Of a DNA stretch of 64,000 nucleotides, positions 53,008 through 63,254 are shown in pieces. Positions within the stretch are counted from its first letter, which is position 1. Each line of letters starts with the position of its first letter. The notes under the pieces were generated by a model. That model was not told the DNA's origin, ran no database searches, and worked only from the letters and a program-made list of their open reading frames with translations. The stretch is from Puccinia triticina (Eukaryota > Basidiomycota > Pucciniomycetes > Pucciniales > Pucciniaceae), in the NCBI RefSeq assembly GCF_026914185.1, contig NC_070569.1:2170001-2234000 (forward strand). The letters are read 5' to 3'. Made by a program: the position numbers and the translations under genes.

Positions 53008-54552
53008 GCTGTTTTGGTTCGCTCAATGGTTGACAAAATTCGGGTTGAAGTTCTTCCCTTGATAGCCTGAAACCCTTGGTCCTCTTTGTCTGGTCGAGGG
53101 TCCTGCGTGGTTGTTGTTGGTGTTGTTGGTGTTTGCTGGGTTGGTGGCGGGAGCGACTGAGTTGGCTGAGGTTGCCGAGGTTGACGTTTTTTGCGAGGCG
53201 GCAGGTTGCTGGTTTCTGTTGCTTGGTCGACTGCCGGAGTGAGGGTCCCAACCAGCTCTAGTGCCTCCAACTGCGTAGGGGTTGGTGTCTCTGAACTGGA
53301 GTTCGTCAAATCATTTTGCTTCTCCGTACGCGGTGTCGTACACCTCGGGTCGGTATTCTGAGATGTCGGAGAAGGAACTGACGCCGTTCTTCACGACCCG
53401 GTGGGCGAATGCGTTTGACCGGACTCTGATGTCGTATTGCAGAGCTACCATAAAACCGTCTTTCCGGAGGATCTGGTCGGCGTTCTCCTTGTGGAGGAGA
53501 ATCCACTGGCCTAGGGTTTCGAACCTGTATGTGTAGCGCATGGTGGTCTATTCCCGTGTGGTTAGCTTTTTGATCAGTGTGGGTTGTCTGGTAGGTTATG
53601 CTTACATGGAATTCTGCGTAGTTCAGCGTCCAATTGCTAAAGCTCATGGTCCATTTGCTTGGGTATGGGTAACCCGTGTAGTGCATGCCTTTCTCAGTTG
53701 AGTTGTCGTCCAATTTTGGGCGCTTCTCGGCGTGGTAGGAGAGGGCTGCGTCTTGCCAGGCTTTGTTGAAAATGGTTAGGGGTAGGGGGCCTTTTAGCTC
53801 TGTGATGTTCTTCTCGAAGTATGGCGTGAAGCCAACGTCTTTGTGTGAGTTTCGATCTCCCCAGTTGAAATTGACTCCTCCGGCGACTGTGTTGACTTGG
53901 GCGCCTCCGATGGTGGTCAGATTGCGCTCCTTCCTCTTGAAGGTGAGTGTGTTGATGGTTGGGGCGTTGTGGGGGGTATCATCAGTGGGGGCGGGGGCTT
54001 TTGGGTTGGTGACCATGCTCGCGTAGTATCCGTGGTAAAGCTCCGCCTTGTCGTGGTCACCAGCTTTTTTGGCAGCTTGAGCTGTCTCCCACATCTCGAC
54101 CATGGCTTCTTCTCAAAGTCGCTCCGCCCTGGACATTTTGTCTTTGGCAACCTCTGTGTTTGGGTTGTTGACATCAATGACTAAATAGTACTGTGTCAGT
54201 GCTAGATTTTAACGTTTGTTATAATTGGAGCGTTGTTGGGCTTACTATGTTTTGTCCCGAGTACCATTTGGAGGCCCTTCTCACGGTCAATCGTCAACGT
54301 TTCTTCCGCTGGTGCGTCTGGGTTGTCTGGGGCTGGGTCTTTTGGGGTCCCACTTGTCTTAGTTTGTTTCTTCGGGGGCTTGGGCTTGGGGGCTGTAGGT
54401 TGTTTTGCCGCTGGTTGGCTCTGACCACCTTGGTCAGCTACCGGGTCGGTGGGCCCCTCCGTCTGTGGGTTCGGAGTCGGTTCTGTTTCTTTGTTGGTTG
54501 CCAGGCTGGCGTCTTTCAGGGCGTTTGACGTGGATCGCAAGTTGGCTGACAT
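53008..54552 (-). pseudogene. Gag-like ORF1 of the DIRS-like element, with two probable introns
   Basis: Exon 1 (54552 to about 54236) starts MSANLRSTSNALKDASLA and is Pro/Lys-rich. A GTAAGC...TTTAG intron to about 54185 follows. Exon 2 carries VAKDKMSRAERL, a TGA, MVEMWETAQAAKKAGDHDKA, TINTLTFKRKERNLTTIG and YPYPSKWTMSFSNWTLNYAE. A second GTAAGC...AATAG intron (about 53607-53551) leads to MRYTYRFETLGQWILLHKEN and EYRPEVYDTAYGEAK, then another TGA and a Ser/Asn/Gln-rich tail to about 53030. Each intron is about 50-60 nt, typical for basidiomycetes. No known domain, but position and composition fit ORF1. Confidence 0.6.
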
Positions 54553-54559
54553 TGTGTCG

Positions 54560-54993
54560 TTCTTCTTTGTATGAGTTTTGAGAAGGTTGATTGGTTTGTT
54601 TTGCGTCCGTTGTGCCTGTAATCAGGCTGTGGATTTTGGGTTGAAAGGAGGATAAACGGGCAAGAGTAATTGGGTTCAGTATATGATGGAATTTTTGCGG
54701 ACGGACAACTGGAGAGAACAGAGCAGAGTGGTGGTGTTGGAATAAGGAAAAAGGAGATACCGAGGTTGGCAGGGGTGACGAGAGTTGAAGACGGGCCGGT
54801 GGAATGGCGGGCGTATAAAGAGGTGGTTGGTAATTCTGCTTAGGAATGGGATGGTGAAATAGGTTTTAGCTTTGAATCTTACGATCGCTTCTGCTTAGCA
54901 GGATAGTGAAAATAGGTTTAGCTTTTGAATCTTACGATTGTTTCTGCTAAAAATTTTATCACAAAAAAAAATTCCTAGTTTAGGCATGAAACA
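54560..54993. repeat. Terminal region of the DIRS-like element with a 52-bp direct duplication
   Basis: A unit GGATRGTGAAAATAGG...CTTACGATYG...TTCTGCT occurs at 54849-54900 and again at 54901-54951, immediately adjacent. The remaining 290 bases have no coding content. It may be the 5' terminal repeat region of the DIRS element, or a separate insertion. Confidence 0.5.
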
Positions 54994-55350
54994 TGTTGAG
55001 ATGTAGGGTTGTTCTTTGTTTGTTCTGTGTTTTTCCTCTCATTTCTGTCTGCTACACACATGTCACATTTCTTCTCAGGTTTCACTGTAGTTTCACACTC
55101 TCTAGTTTGTACTGGAGGCAGCAGACGTGGAAAGATTCCCTTTCCTCATCCTTCCACCTTCTCATCCACTCCTGGCGTTGTGTCTGCTGTCTCCAGGTAG
55201 GTCTTGTCTTTTCTCTTTCTCTCTTTCATTGTTTCTTCTCTTCTTTTCTCTCTCTGACATGTGCAACTCATCCTTCCACCTTCTCATCCACTGCTGGCGT
55301 TGTGTCTGCTGTCTCCAGTCTGCTGCATCTAGCCCCTGTCTCGCTCAACA
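54994..55350 (+). repeat. 5' LTR of copia element E
   Basis: Starts TGTTGAGATG and ends TCGCTCAACA, so the ends are perfect 7-bp inverted repeats (TGTTGAG/CTCAACA). The primer site follows at once. It holds a direct repeat of about 50 bp containing CCACCTTCTCATCCACT (55147 and 55276). The matching 3' LTR was removed or displaced by element F. Confidence 0.85.
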
Positions 55351-55363
55351 GGTTATGAGCACC
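55351..55363 (+). promoter_or_regulatory. Primer-binding site of copia E (initiator tRNA-Met anticodon type)
   Basis: GGTTATGAGCACC directly follows the LTR. Its complement contains GCUCAUAACC of the initiator tRNA-Met anticodon arm, the same half-tRNA priming as in copia H. Confidence 0.75.
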
Positions 55364-55478
55364 ATCTAGCGCAAGACTTTTGGCAACTACGCTAGGCACG
55401 TTGAAAAACGGCGTATTGAGTGGTTTTCACCAGTGGACACCTTAAGGATCAACTCTCACTTTCCTCCTTCCTGCAACG

Positions 55479-58400
55479 ATGTCGAATGACACCAAGGAGG
55501 ATCTACCTACTCACACCAGCGTCAGCCTTCACTCTCAATCGGCTGCCTCACCTGCGAAGATTTCGACGGCAAGACTTCCCATACTCAAAGCACCTGGCTC
55601 CGACTCGAACTTCCTTAACTGGAAGAAAGTTGTTCTTTGAGTTCTGAAGTCGGCTAAAGTTAATCATGTTCTTACTCCCGTGGCCACTAATCTTTGGCCA
55701 GCAACCTGGGAGGAAGACAACGACCTTGTTTGTGCTGTTCTGGTACAAATAGTGGACAAAGCTAATCTCCGTCATCTGGCCGACGAAGACAACGCGGCCA
55801 AAATATGGGAGGACTTGTCTTGTGCCCACCAGGATTCTTTGACTGGCGGGCGAGTCTATTGGATTTGTAAACTTGTCAACGCCCGAATGGAGGGCAACAA
55901 CATTCACTTGCATATCAAATCGCTGGCAAAATCATTCGAACGGCTTAACTCCCTGATCACTCCTGAAAAACCACTTACCGCAGAAGACGTACACAATGCT
56001 GCTCTGCTCAGCTTCATTCCCCCCGATTGGCTTCATTGCGTCTCGGCTCTCATGAATCAAGAAGGGGTCAAAACAAAGACCATCGTCTCCGCTCTGAAGA
56101 ACAAAGCCGTTTGTCGGGAAACTCACAGAGATGTAATCTCTGTCTCATCCACCAAAACGAACTCCTCAAAACCTGCCCCCTTATCCAACAATTCCCAAGC
56201 TCCCTGCGGCGACTCTTCCAAAAAACCTCGCCGCTGCCCTCTCTGCAACTCTGACTCGCACGATCTGAACACGTGCAACAACACAAAAAAGCTCATTGCT
56301 GAGCACAAAGCCGCTCAAAAAGCTCAATGGGAGGCAAGTCAACAGGATAAACCCTCTCCCACCACCAAACCCCCAGCTTGTGCAGGCAGAACTTCAGCTG
56401 CTACTCTAGGTCAACTATTGCACACCTACGATGAGGACAACGAGTCTGACTACTTGGGCACCAAAGTGGAGGTGACAGCAGGGAACGCCGTAGTCTCCCT
56501 CTCTATCCCCTCAGATCTGCCGCAAGGGGTAGATGCCAACATTGACTCCGGCTGCTCGATGTCGATGACACCGGACGTCTCCGCGGTCGAATCCCCCAAA
56601 TTCAATCGTACACCGGTCCGACTTGCCAATCACTCCACCGTTGAAGAATCTCACAAGGGGGTTCTCAAACTCCCTCTCGCCGGGGAGAAGTCTGTCAAAT
56701 CCCTTTTTGTCCCAGCCCTGCATGAGCCCCTGCTTTTGGTAGCCGCCATATGCGACGAAGGCCTGACAGTAGTTTTCACAAAGAACTCGTGTGATTTCCT
56801 TGTTACACAATCGACTCAGATCACCGGGGATCTTGCAGGTAGGGGCTACAGAAGAGGCAACTTATACTACTTGCCGTCAGAGCCTGTGAGCTCTTCCTCT
56901 TCCACTCCTCTCTTCTCTCCCCCCAGGAACAACTCCCTTCTCAGCTACCACTTCCGGTTTTCCCACATAGCGCTAAATCCCCTCAAACGCCTCCTGAAAC
57001 TTAATGATATCTCTCCCGCAGTGATGGACGAGGTTGAAGTGCAAAGATGCCCTGTTTGTGTACAGTCAAAGATGCCACGCAATGCCTTCAAATCGAGATC
57101 TTCTCATCAATCCTCTGCTCCCGGTCAACTCATTCACTCGGACGTCGGATAATACAAGACCGTGTCGAGGGAGGGGTATAAATATTTCATTACTTTTGTC
57201 GATGATTGTTCAAAATTCCTCCATGCCTATCCTATGAAATACAAGAGCACTTGTTTTCCTGTTTTAAACTCTTCCGTGCCTTTTTCGAGAAGAGTGAGTC
57301 ACACAAAATCATGTCTCTTCGAACGGATAATGGCAGTGAATACATTTTGAAGGAATTTGAATCTTACTTGGCTTTGTCAGGCATAAAACATGAGCCTGGG
57401 CCGCCTCACTTGCCAGAACTGAATGGGGTTGCAGAACGGACAAACAGGACCATTGGCAATCTGGTCAGAACCTCCTTATTACAAGCAAATCTTCCAAAAT
57501 CCTTCTGGGCTGATGCCCTTCGGCACGCCCTCTTCGCATACAACTCCTTCCCGTGCAACACTCCCGTAGGATTCAAGTCCCTGGCCTCCATCTTGGAGTC
57601 ACATCAAATCAATCCCAAGGCGGTTCACCCATTTGGATGCTTGGTCTGGTACAAAACGCCCGAGGCGGACAGGAAAAAGCTCAACAAGAAAGGCCGGGCC
57701 TCAATCTTGCTTTCATACCTTTTGGACGGCAATGGGTACTGTGTATGGGACCTGGAAAAACGGTCGGTTGTAAAATCTCGGGACGTAATATTTGAGGATT
57801 TTGTATTCCCATACGGAGCGCAACTTAAGTTGTCGCCCTCGCCGCTCTCGGTGGAAATAACCTGGCCAGTCAACACGCTGGCCCCTCAAGCCTCTCCGTC
57901 AACTCCCCAGCCCGTACCCGCCCCGCTACCTGCCTCTCCAACATCTCAAGACACACCACAGGCCACACCACCACCCCTTCCTACCCGTTCCCCTTCTCCA
58001 TCCCCCCCTCTTCAAATGCAATCTGATGTTTGTGATTTGCCTCCACTGGACATCCCCCTGCAACCCAGATTTGATAGGAGGCTCACGGCGTCAATTCATG
58101 CACCCGGCAATGCTCCGCAAGACCCAATGCGCATCTCCTCGGACACGGATTCTGCAAACAGTAGTCCATTCCAATCTCCGTCGGCTCTCTCACCCTCAGC
58201 AGTCTCCTTGGACGACGTGTCCATCATCTCTCTGCCACCGTTGCGGTTCTCTTCCCCTTCCCCTTCCCCAAAGTCTTCCCTTTCCCCCGCTCCCTCTCAC
58301 TCACCAACTTCCCCAACGCCCTCCACAACCTCTCCCGTACCAGTCAAACCAACCCGTTCACCGTCCCCGCAGCCACAACCCTCTCCGCCTAGGCAACGCT

Positions 58401-59919
58401 CAGGTCGCGAGAGAAGAGTGCCAGATCGCTACGGCAACTGGTCCAAAAGCGCCGCAGTGGGTGAAGAAGTCGACACTCCGAAAACTTGGCGTCAAATCCT
58501 CAAGTCCCCCAACAAACACCGGTGGCTGAAAGCAGCCAAGGACGAGTTTGCGTCTCTCCTTGGAATGCAGACGTGGAAATTGGTGCCCCGCCCGGAAAAA
58601 AAGAGGATAATCAAGTTGAAGTGGGTGTTCAAGGTGAAGAGGCGCCCCGACCACTCCATCCAGAAGCTAAAAGCCCGGCTTGTTGTCATGGGCTACTCAC
58701 AGATCCAGGGCCTTGACTACGACGAGGTGTTCTCTCCGACCCTACGCCTTGAAACTCTGCGACTAATCTTCTCCTTGCTGGCGAGCCGCGGTTGGAAAGG
58801 ACGCCAAGTGGACTTCAAAACCGCATTTCTGAACGGGCATCTCGACAAGCCGTTGTATATGGAGCAACCCCCGGGGTTCGAGGACCCTCAACATCCAGAC
58901 TGGGTATGTGAGGTAAGCAGGTCCCTATACGGCCTGAAGCAATCACCAAGGCAGTGGAACATCGAGCTCCACAAAGCCCTTCTCAGCCTTGGTCTCAAGA
59001 ACTCCAAATACGACCCCACGCTATACTTCAAGATCTCCTCCGGTAAGCTGATTGGAGCTCTAACAACCCACGTGGATGACCTGGCCATTTTTGGTGAGCC
59101 TACCTTTGTGTACTCTCTCATCTCCTCTGTTGGCAAGCGCTTCAAAATAGGCGCAGACAAGGAGCTAAACCATTTCCTCTCTCTCAAGATCACCCGGGAT
59201 GTTCCTGGCCGATTTGTCTATCTAAATCAATCACATTACATATCTGAACTGTCTGAACGTTTTCTGGACTCAAACTCCATCTCCGTCCCCGCCCCAACCG
59301 ACTCGAACTTCAAGAACTTTACCCACAAACGCCCCGAGGACGCAAAGAGTCCTGGACCCTACCCCCAGCTTATTGGCGCCCTGCTCTGGGTGTCGCAGTG
59401 CACACGCCCGGACGTGGCGTTCGCAGTGAATAAACTCTCCCAACACCTCCGTGATCCCTTGGAGGCGCACTGGCTAGCAGGAGTGAGGGTCCTCAACTAC
59501 CTCATCTCAACGAAGGACTTCAAACTAAGACTTGGTGGGGACCTGACCTGCTCGGGCTTTTCTGACTCCGATTGGGAGGAAGATCGGGACAATCACAGAT
59601 CAACCTTGGCATACACCTACCGCGTCGGCTCTGGAGCAATATCCTGGAAATCTAGAAAACAGGCTACAGTGTCTCTCTCTAGCACGGAGGCCGAGTATAA
59701 AGCCCTCTTGGACTCGTGCAAAGAGGAAATGTGGCTTTGACATCTGCTAACCAAACTACACCTCCGCCCAGATACCGCTATCCCCATCCATGTGGAAAAT
59801 GAAGGTGCGGAGGCCTTAGCGAAGAACCCGGAACACCACGCAAGAACTAAGCACATCCACGCTCGGTACCACTTTGTGCGGGAATGCGTCCAGGAAAAAG
59901 AAGTGGAGCTGCTGCACGT
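55479..59919 (+). pseudogene. Ty1/copia Gag-Pol of element E
   Basis: The ATG at 55479 (MSNDTKEDLPTHTSVS) opens gag. Zinc knuckle CPLCNSDSHDLNTC near 56234; protease IDSGCSMSMTPD near 56543; integrase HHCC near 56960-57060 (CPVCVQSKMPR), catalytic Asp near 57142, TDNGSEY near 57327 and Glu in ELNGVAERTNRT near 57425; a Pro/Ser-rich linker at 57890-58440; RT with DFKTAFLNGHLDKPLYM near 58815 and THVDDLAIFG near 59068; RNase H with DSDWEEDRDNHRSTLAY and SSTEAEYKALLDS near 59690. Lesions: TGA at 55638, TAA at 57150, a frame change near 57250, TGA at 59738, and truncation at 59919 in the last RNase H segment where the LTR of F begins. Catalytic Asp residues are intact. Confidence 0.92.
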
Positions 59920-60706
59920 TGTGGTGGCCATTTGTGTGGCGCCCGTGGCGCAGCGGATTCCTTGAGTTTTCAGCCATCAAGACATCAACTCATGGGCGTC
60001 AAGATCAATCAGCGCGCGTCGCGCGCGGTGGAATCTTCAAGGCGTTTCAGGATTAGGCTTTGGTTTCCTTTGTGTTTGTTTTGTTGTTTTCCTTTCTCCT
60101 CCTCTGTCTTATGTTCTTCTGTTTCTAAAATGCGCGCGTTGGAGAGGTGTTGTATGCGGAGGGTTGGTTTTCTTCCTTTGGTGTTATTTCTTTTCTGATT
60201 CTTTCCTCCCTTCTCTTGCTGTTGTGGCGCGCTTGTGCGCGCGGGTGTATGATGACTTGTCCACAGCATGTTACAACCCCGGAGTCTGAGTTCAGCCCGA
60301 ACTCAGATGATGGGGGGGCATGGGATTTCGTCTGAACCAAAATTTTGTTTGTCAGATCATCTCATCAACTTGAATCAAAAGTTTATTGATCTTTGTTCGC
60401 CGATATACTCGCGGGAGCTTCTGAGTTTCTCCTCTCAGCCCCCGCGCCGATCCTCTTCCAGATTCCTGTCCTTTAAGATCACTGTCCCCGTTCCAGTTCG
60501 CCGGCCCTTTTCCCCAGATTCTCAGCAAACAAACCACCGCCGACGAGGATCTAAACCCCGTCGTCTCTTAACATAAATCCCCCCCCCCCTCATAAAGCTA
60601 TAACTTGAATCCCACGACTCTTTTCCGGATCACCGCGAAGGCAGCGCTCAGCGCAACTTTCCCTTCCAGTAACTGCCGACGGCCCAGCACCGGTCGGAGT
60701 TCCACA
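59920..60706 (+). repeat. 5' LTR of gypsy F
   Basis: Starts TGTGGTGGCC and ends GGAGTTCCACA (inverted ends TGTGG/CCACA). The solo LTR at 9334-10046 shows the same ends and shared blocks. It contains GCGCGCG palindromes near 60013 and 60230 and T-rich stretches. Confidence 0.85.
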
Positions 60707-60708
60707 TT

Positions 60709-60758
60709 TGGTCCCCCGAGCCGGGATCGAACCAGCGACCTCAAGATTTACAGTCTCG
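60709..60758 (+). promoter_or_regulatory. Extended primer-binding region complementary to the 3' half of tRNA-Tyr(GTA)
   Basis: TGG (60709-60711) pairs with tRNA CCA, T with the discriminator A, and the following bases with the acceptor strand (60713-60719), the T arm (60720-60736, complement GGTTCGATCCC), the variable loop, and the anticodon arm up to 60758. The complement of the anticodon loop is CTGTAAA, with GTA as anticodon. Complementarity fades beyond the position equal to tRNA base 26. No tRNA intron is present. A normal primer site is about 18 nt. Confidence 0.8.
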
Positions 60759-61063
60759 CCATACGGATTTCAAGACGGTCGGCGGTTTTGAGGCGCTCTC
60801 TCCTTTTTTAAATCTTTTTTTTTTTTTTTTTAAGTGATCCCTGGTTTTCCCGGATCTTTCTTTCTTTTTTTTCGAGGACGGCGCTTGGAGTCTTTGTTTC
60901 GCGGAGGTTTGGAGAGATAGAAGTAAGTCCTCTCCATAAGTGCACCTCCGAGGGTTATCGCTACACGTTTCGAAAGCATTACGTTTGCCACGTGCTGTGA
61001 GCCACATCGGACCCATTTCTCTCTCCCATCAATTCCAGAATCCATCTATCCCCTCGCCTCGCA
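60759..61063 (+). other. Leader of gypsy F
   Basis: Contains a T-rich tract (60805-60832) and the first copy (60920-61012) of a leader motif with GAAGTAAGT and GTGCACCTCCGAGG. Two further copies lie inside the pol frame (63507 and 63918). Confidence 0.6.
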
Positions 61064-63190
61064 ATGGCCGACCCAGCAGCAGCAGCGCCAGTCGCGCGGA
61101 TGGTCAAGATCAAGCCACAAGACCGGGCTCTCAAGTTCACCGGATCGCGCGTGGAGGCTTTCCTTCGCCAGTACGAGCTAGCCGCCAACTTGGACGGCGC
61201 GTCGGATGAGGACAAGGTCCTCCAGATACCGTCCTTCCTTGGGAGCGAGGATATCCAGGACGCGGTGTGGGATATGAGCGGGTACACGAGCAAGTCGTGG
61301 ACCACGCTGAAGGAGCAGATGATCAAGCGGTGGGGGCAAGTGGATGTGGTCCGCTACACCGTCGCGGACTTGCAGAGTCTCAAGGATGCTTGGATTGCTA
61401 AGGGCGGGATCACGACGCTCGAGGATTACCGGCTGTTTAAGTCTATCTTCGACGTCATCTTATCATATCTGATCAGGTACCAACATCTTTCGTCAGAAGA
61501 TTTATCGGTGGATTACTTCTTTTTCGCGTTCTCGGCCGGGTTTCAACAGCGCATCAAGTCGTACCTAGTCAAGAAAAAGGCGATGGTTAAGACTCTGGAC
61601 GGGCGCTATCTCTTGCCCGCGCTCAAGGAACTGCGGGCGGCTGTCATTTCAGAGATGGAGGAAGAGGTAGCTTTCACCTCAGAGCAGATCAAACCGCAGG
61701 CCTCCCTCCCTTTCACTTCAGGTTTCAAGGAGTCCAACGATATCATGATCAAGATGGAGGCTGATCGTCGGCCGAAGGAAGCGCCGGCTCAGTCGATGGC
61801 GCCAGCTACTGTGGACGATCTATCCCGCATGCTCCAGTCTTTCGAGCAGCGGCTGAAGAAGGAGCTCGCAGTTTCTTCTCCCGCCGCTGCTGCGCCATCA
61901 GGATCGCGTGGACCTCTCGTCTGCTACTATTGCCACCGTGAAGGCCACGGGACGGCGCGTTGTTTCGAGCTAAAGAAGGATAAGGAGGAGAAGTTGGTCG
62001 AGCAAAAGGGGACCAATTTCTTCCTCCCTAATGGCGCGCTGATCCCTTTCGACGCGTCGCGCCCGATTCGCCACGTTGTGGCTTCCTACCAACCTCAAGT
62101 GAGCTCAGCAACGACAGAGTTCAGGACGACTTGCGGCTCCTTGGATCCCTGGTATCCCCCCGCCGTGTCCTCTCAAGCCTTTTCGGGTGCCTATCAATCC
62201 GACCCTGCGCGCAAGAAGCACGAGGCGCCAAAACCCTACAAGGCCCCGACAGTCCCAGCTTCTGCCGCTAGGAAGACCCCGAAGAAGGCGCCTCCTCCTA
62301 ACTCTGGATCGGAAGCTGAGGATATGGACGAGGAGCCTGAGCTTTTTGAACGTTCGCCGGCGAGTCAGCCTTCACATCCAGTCCAAGCTGAACCCGCCCC
62401 TTCACCGGCCGCCACTAAATCGGACGGGGGCCCATCAAGAGTGAGATTTGAGAGAGGGATCGCCAAGGATCACCCCAGGGCGGTGGAAGGCATGCTTCAG
62501 AAAATTTCTGATCTTCCGTTGACGGTCACGGTTGCAGAGCTATGCGCCGTCGCGCCGGCTATTGCTGACGGGATGAAACGTTGGGTCTCGAAGCGCCGTG
62601 TGGAAGTCAACTCAGAGGATCTGAAGGTTCACTCCGGAACGCTTTTGGAAGAGTCCTCTCCTCAAGAGGAAGAAAACCGGCTGTATTCCTGTCCGCTGGG
62701 GTATTTACCCTGCCTGCTTGGAGAAGAAGAAGGCAATGCGGCCCCCTTAGTAGATTCAGGATCTCAGCTGAATCTGATCTCGGATGCGAAGGCATCAAAG
62801 CTTAACCTAAGCCCCCGCGTTAACTTTAACTCCGCGGTGTACGGGATCGGGAATCAGGCGTGTGAATTGGTTGGCGTCGCCGAAGACGTGCCTGTCAGAA
62901 TCGGGAAGTCAATAGTGGGCACCTGCCACTTTTGGATCACGCGCGTGGATGGCCCCATCATCTTAGGAAGGCCTTTTCTCATGGATTTCGACGTTACACT
63001 TGAATTCTCCGGACAGACGGGCGAGAAGATCCTCCTCCCGGACGCTAATGGTCGAAAAATCGAGCTGACCCTTTGTTCTGTGGATTCGGGCCGCTGGGAG
63101 CGTGACTTTCCGGGTGGCGGTCGCAAGGCAATATTGACGCGCAAAGGGAAAGCGCGCGACGATCCCGTGGAGGGCCGTCATTTTTTATAG
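61064..63190 (+). CDS. Gag-protease ORF of gypsy F
   Basis: An intact frame of 708 codons from MADPAAAAPVARMVKI (context CGCAATGGCC) to TAG at 63188-63190. Gag core: ALKFTGSRVEAFLRQYELAA, SWTTLKEQMIKRWGQVD, TLEDYRLFKSIFDVILSYL. Zinc knuckle CYYCHREGHGTARC (CX2CX4HX4C) near residue 287. A long Pro/Ala-rich linker precedes the retropepsin domain: APLVDSGSQLNLISDA near 563 with Asp kept, and PIILGRPFLMDFDV near 633. Related to element G. The protein makes the particle and cleaves itself. It ends at a slippery site, with pol in the -1 frame. Confidence 0.92.
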   Translation: MADPAAAAPVARMVKIKPQDRALKFTGSRVEAFLRQYELAANLDGASDEDKVLQIPSFLGSEDIQDAVWDMSGYTSKSWTTLKEQMIKRWGQVDVVRYTVADLQSLKDAWIAKGGITTLEDYRLFKSIFDVILSYLIRYQHLSSEDLSVDYFFFAFSAGFQQRIKSYLVKKKAMVKTLDGRYLLPALKELRAAVISEMEEEVAFTSEQIKPQASLPFTSGFKESNDIMIKMEADRRPKEAPAQSMAPATVDDLSRMLQSFEQRLKKELAVSSPAAAAPSGSRGPLVCYYCHREGHGTARCFELKKDKEEKLVEQKGTNFFLPNGALIPFDASRPIRHVVASYQPQVSSATTEFRTTCGSLDPWYPPAVSSQAFSGAYQSDPARKKHEAPKPYKAPTVPASAARKTPKKAPPPNSGSEAEDMDEEPELFERSPASQPSHPVQAEPAPSPAATKSDGGPSRVRFERGIAKDHPRAVEGMLQKISDLPLTVTVAELCAVAPAIADGMKRWVSKRRVEVNSEDLKVHSGTLLEESSPQEEENRLYSCPLGYLPCLLGEEEGNAAPLVDSGSQLNLISDAKASKLNLSPRVNFNSAVYGIGNQACELVGVAEDVPVRIGKSIVGTCHFWITRVDGPIILGRPFLMDFDVTLEFSGQTGEKILLPDANGRKIELTLCSVDSGRWERDFPGGGRKAILTRKGKARDDPVEGRHFL

Positions 63191-63254
63191 AGCGGGTTGG
63201 CTCGGAAAGCGGCAGACTTAATTTAGAGTCTCGCAGTCCTGTCGCAGAGCCAAC
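63181..63254 (+). promoter_or_regulatory. Predicted -1 ribosomal frameshift signal between gag-protease and pol
   Basis: The zero-frame codons CAT TTT TTA TAG contain the canonical slippery heptamer T TTT TTA (63181-63187) directly before the stop. After an 8-nt spacer, GTTGGCTC (63196-63203) pairs perfectly with GAGCCAAC (63247-63254). The loop can form an inner AGACT/AGTCT stem. The -1 frame (ATA GAG CGG) is open from here to the window end. Confidence 0.8.

Larger units (their letters stand above)
49815..54552 (-). mobile_element. DIRS-like tyrosine-recombinase retrotransposon
   Basis: On the minus strand: spliced gag-like ORF1 (54552-53008), RT/RNase H (52728-51049) and tyrosine recombinase (50930-49815). 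This replaces the integrase and protease of LTR elements and is diagnostic of DIRS elements. No long terminal repeats of the usual kind were found. Upstream lies a 52-bp direct duplication (54849-54951); downstream, within 40 nt of the recombinase stop, is the A25 run (minus strand). Confidence 0.85.

Noticed and set aside
58026..58529. 167-codon open frame within copia E
   Set aside because: Overlaps the Pro/Ser-rich linker of Gag-Pol in another frame; low-complexity shadow.
59933..60000. tRNA-like or SINE head (GTGGCGCAGCGG resembles an A box)
   Set aside because: No acceptable B box or clover-leaf; the stretch is inside the LTR of F, whose ends are supported by the solo LTR at 9334-10046.
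60713..60785. A tRNA-Tyr gene on the minus strand (73 nt, clover-leaf-like, B box GGTTCGATCCC)
   Set aside because: It lies directly after an LTR, includes the non-encoded CCA complement, has no usable A box, lacks the intron expected in tRNA-Tyr genes and matches only the 3' half. An extended primer-binding site explains all of this.
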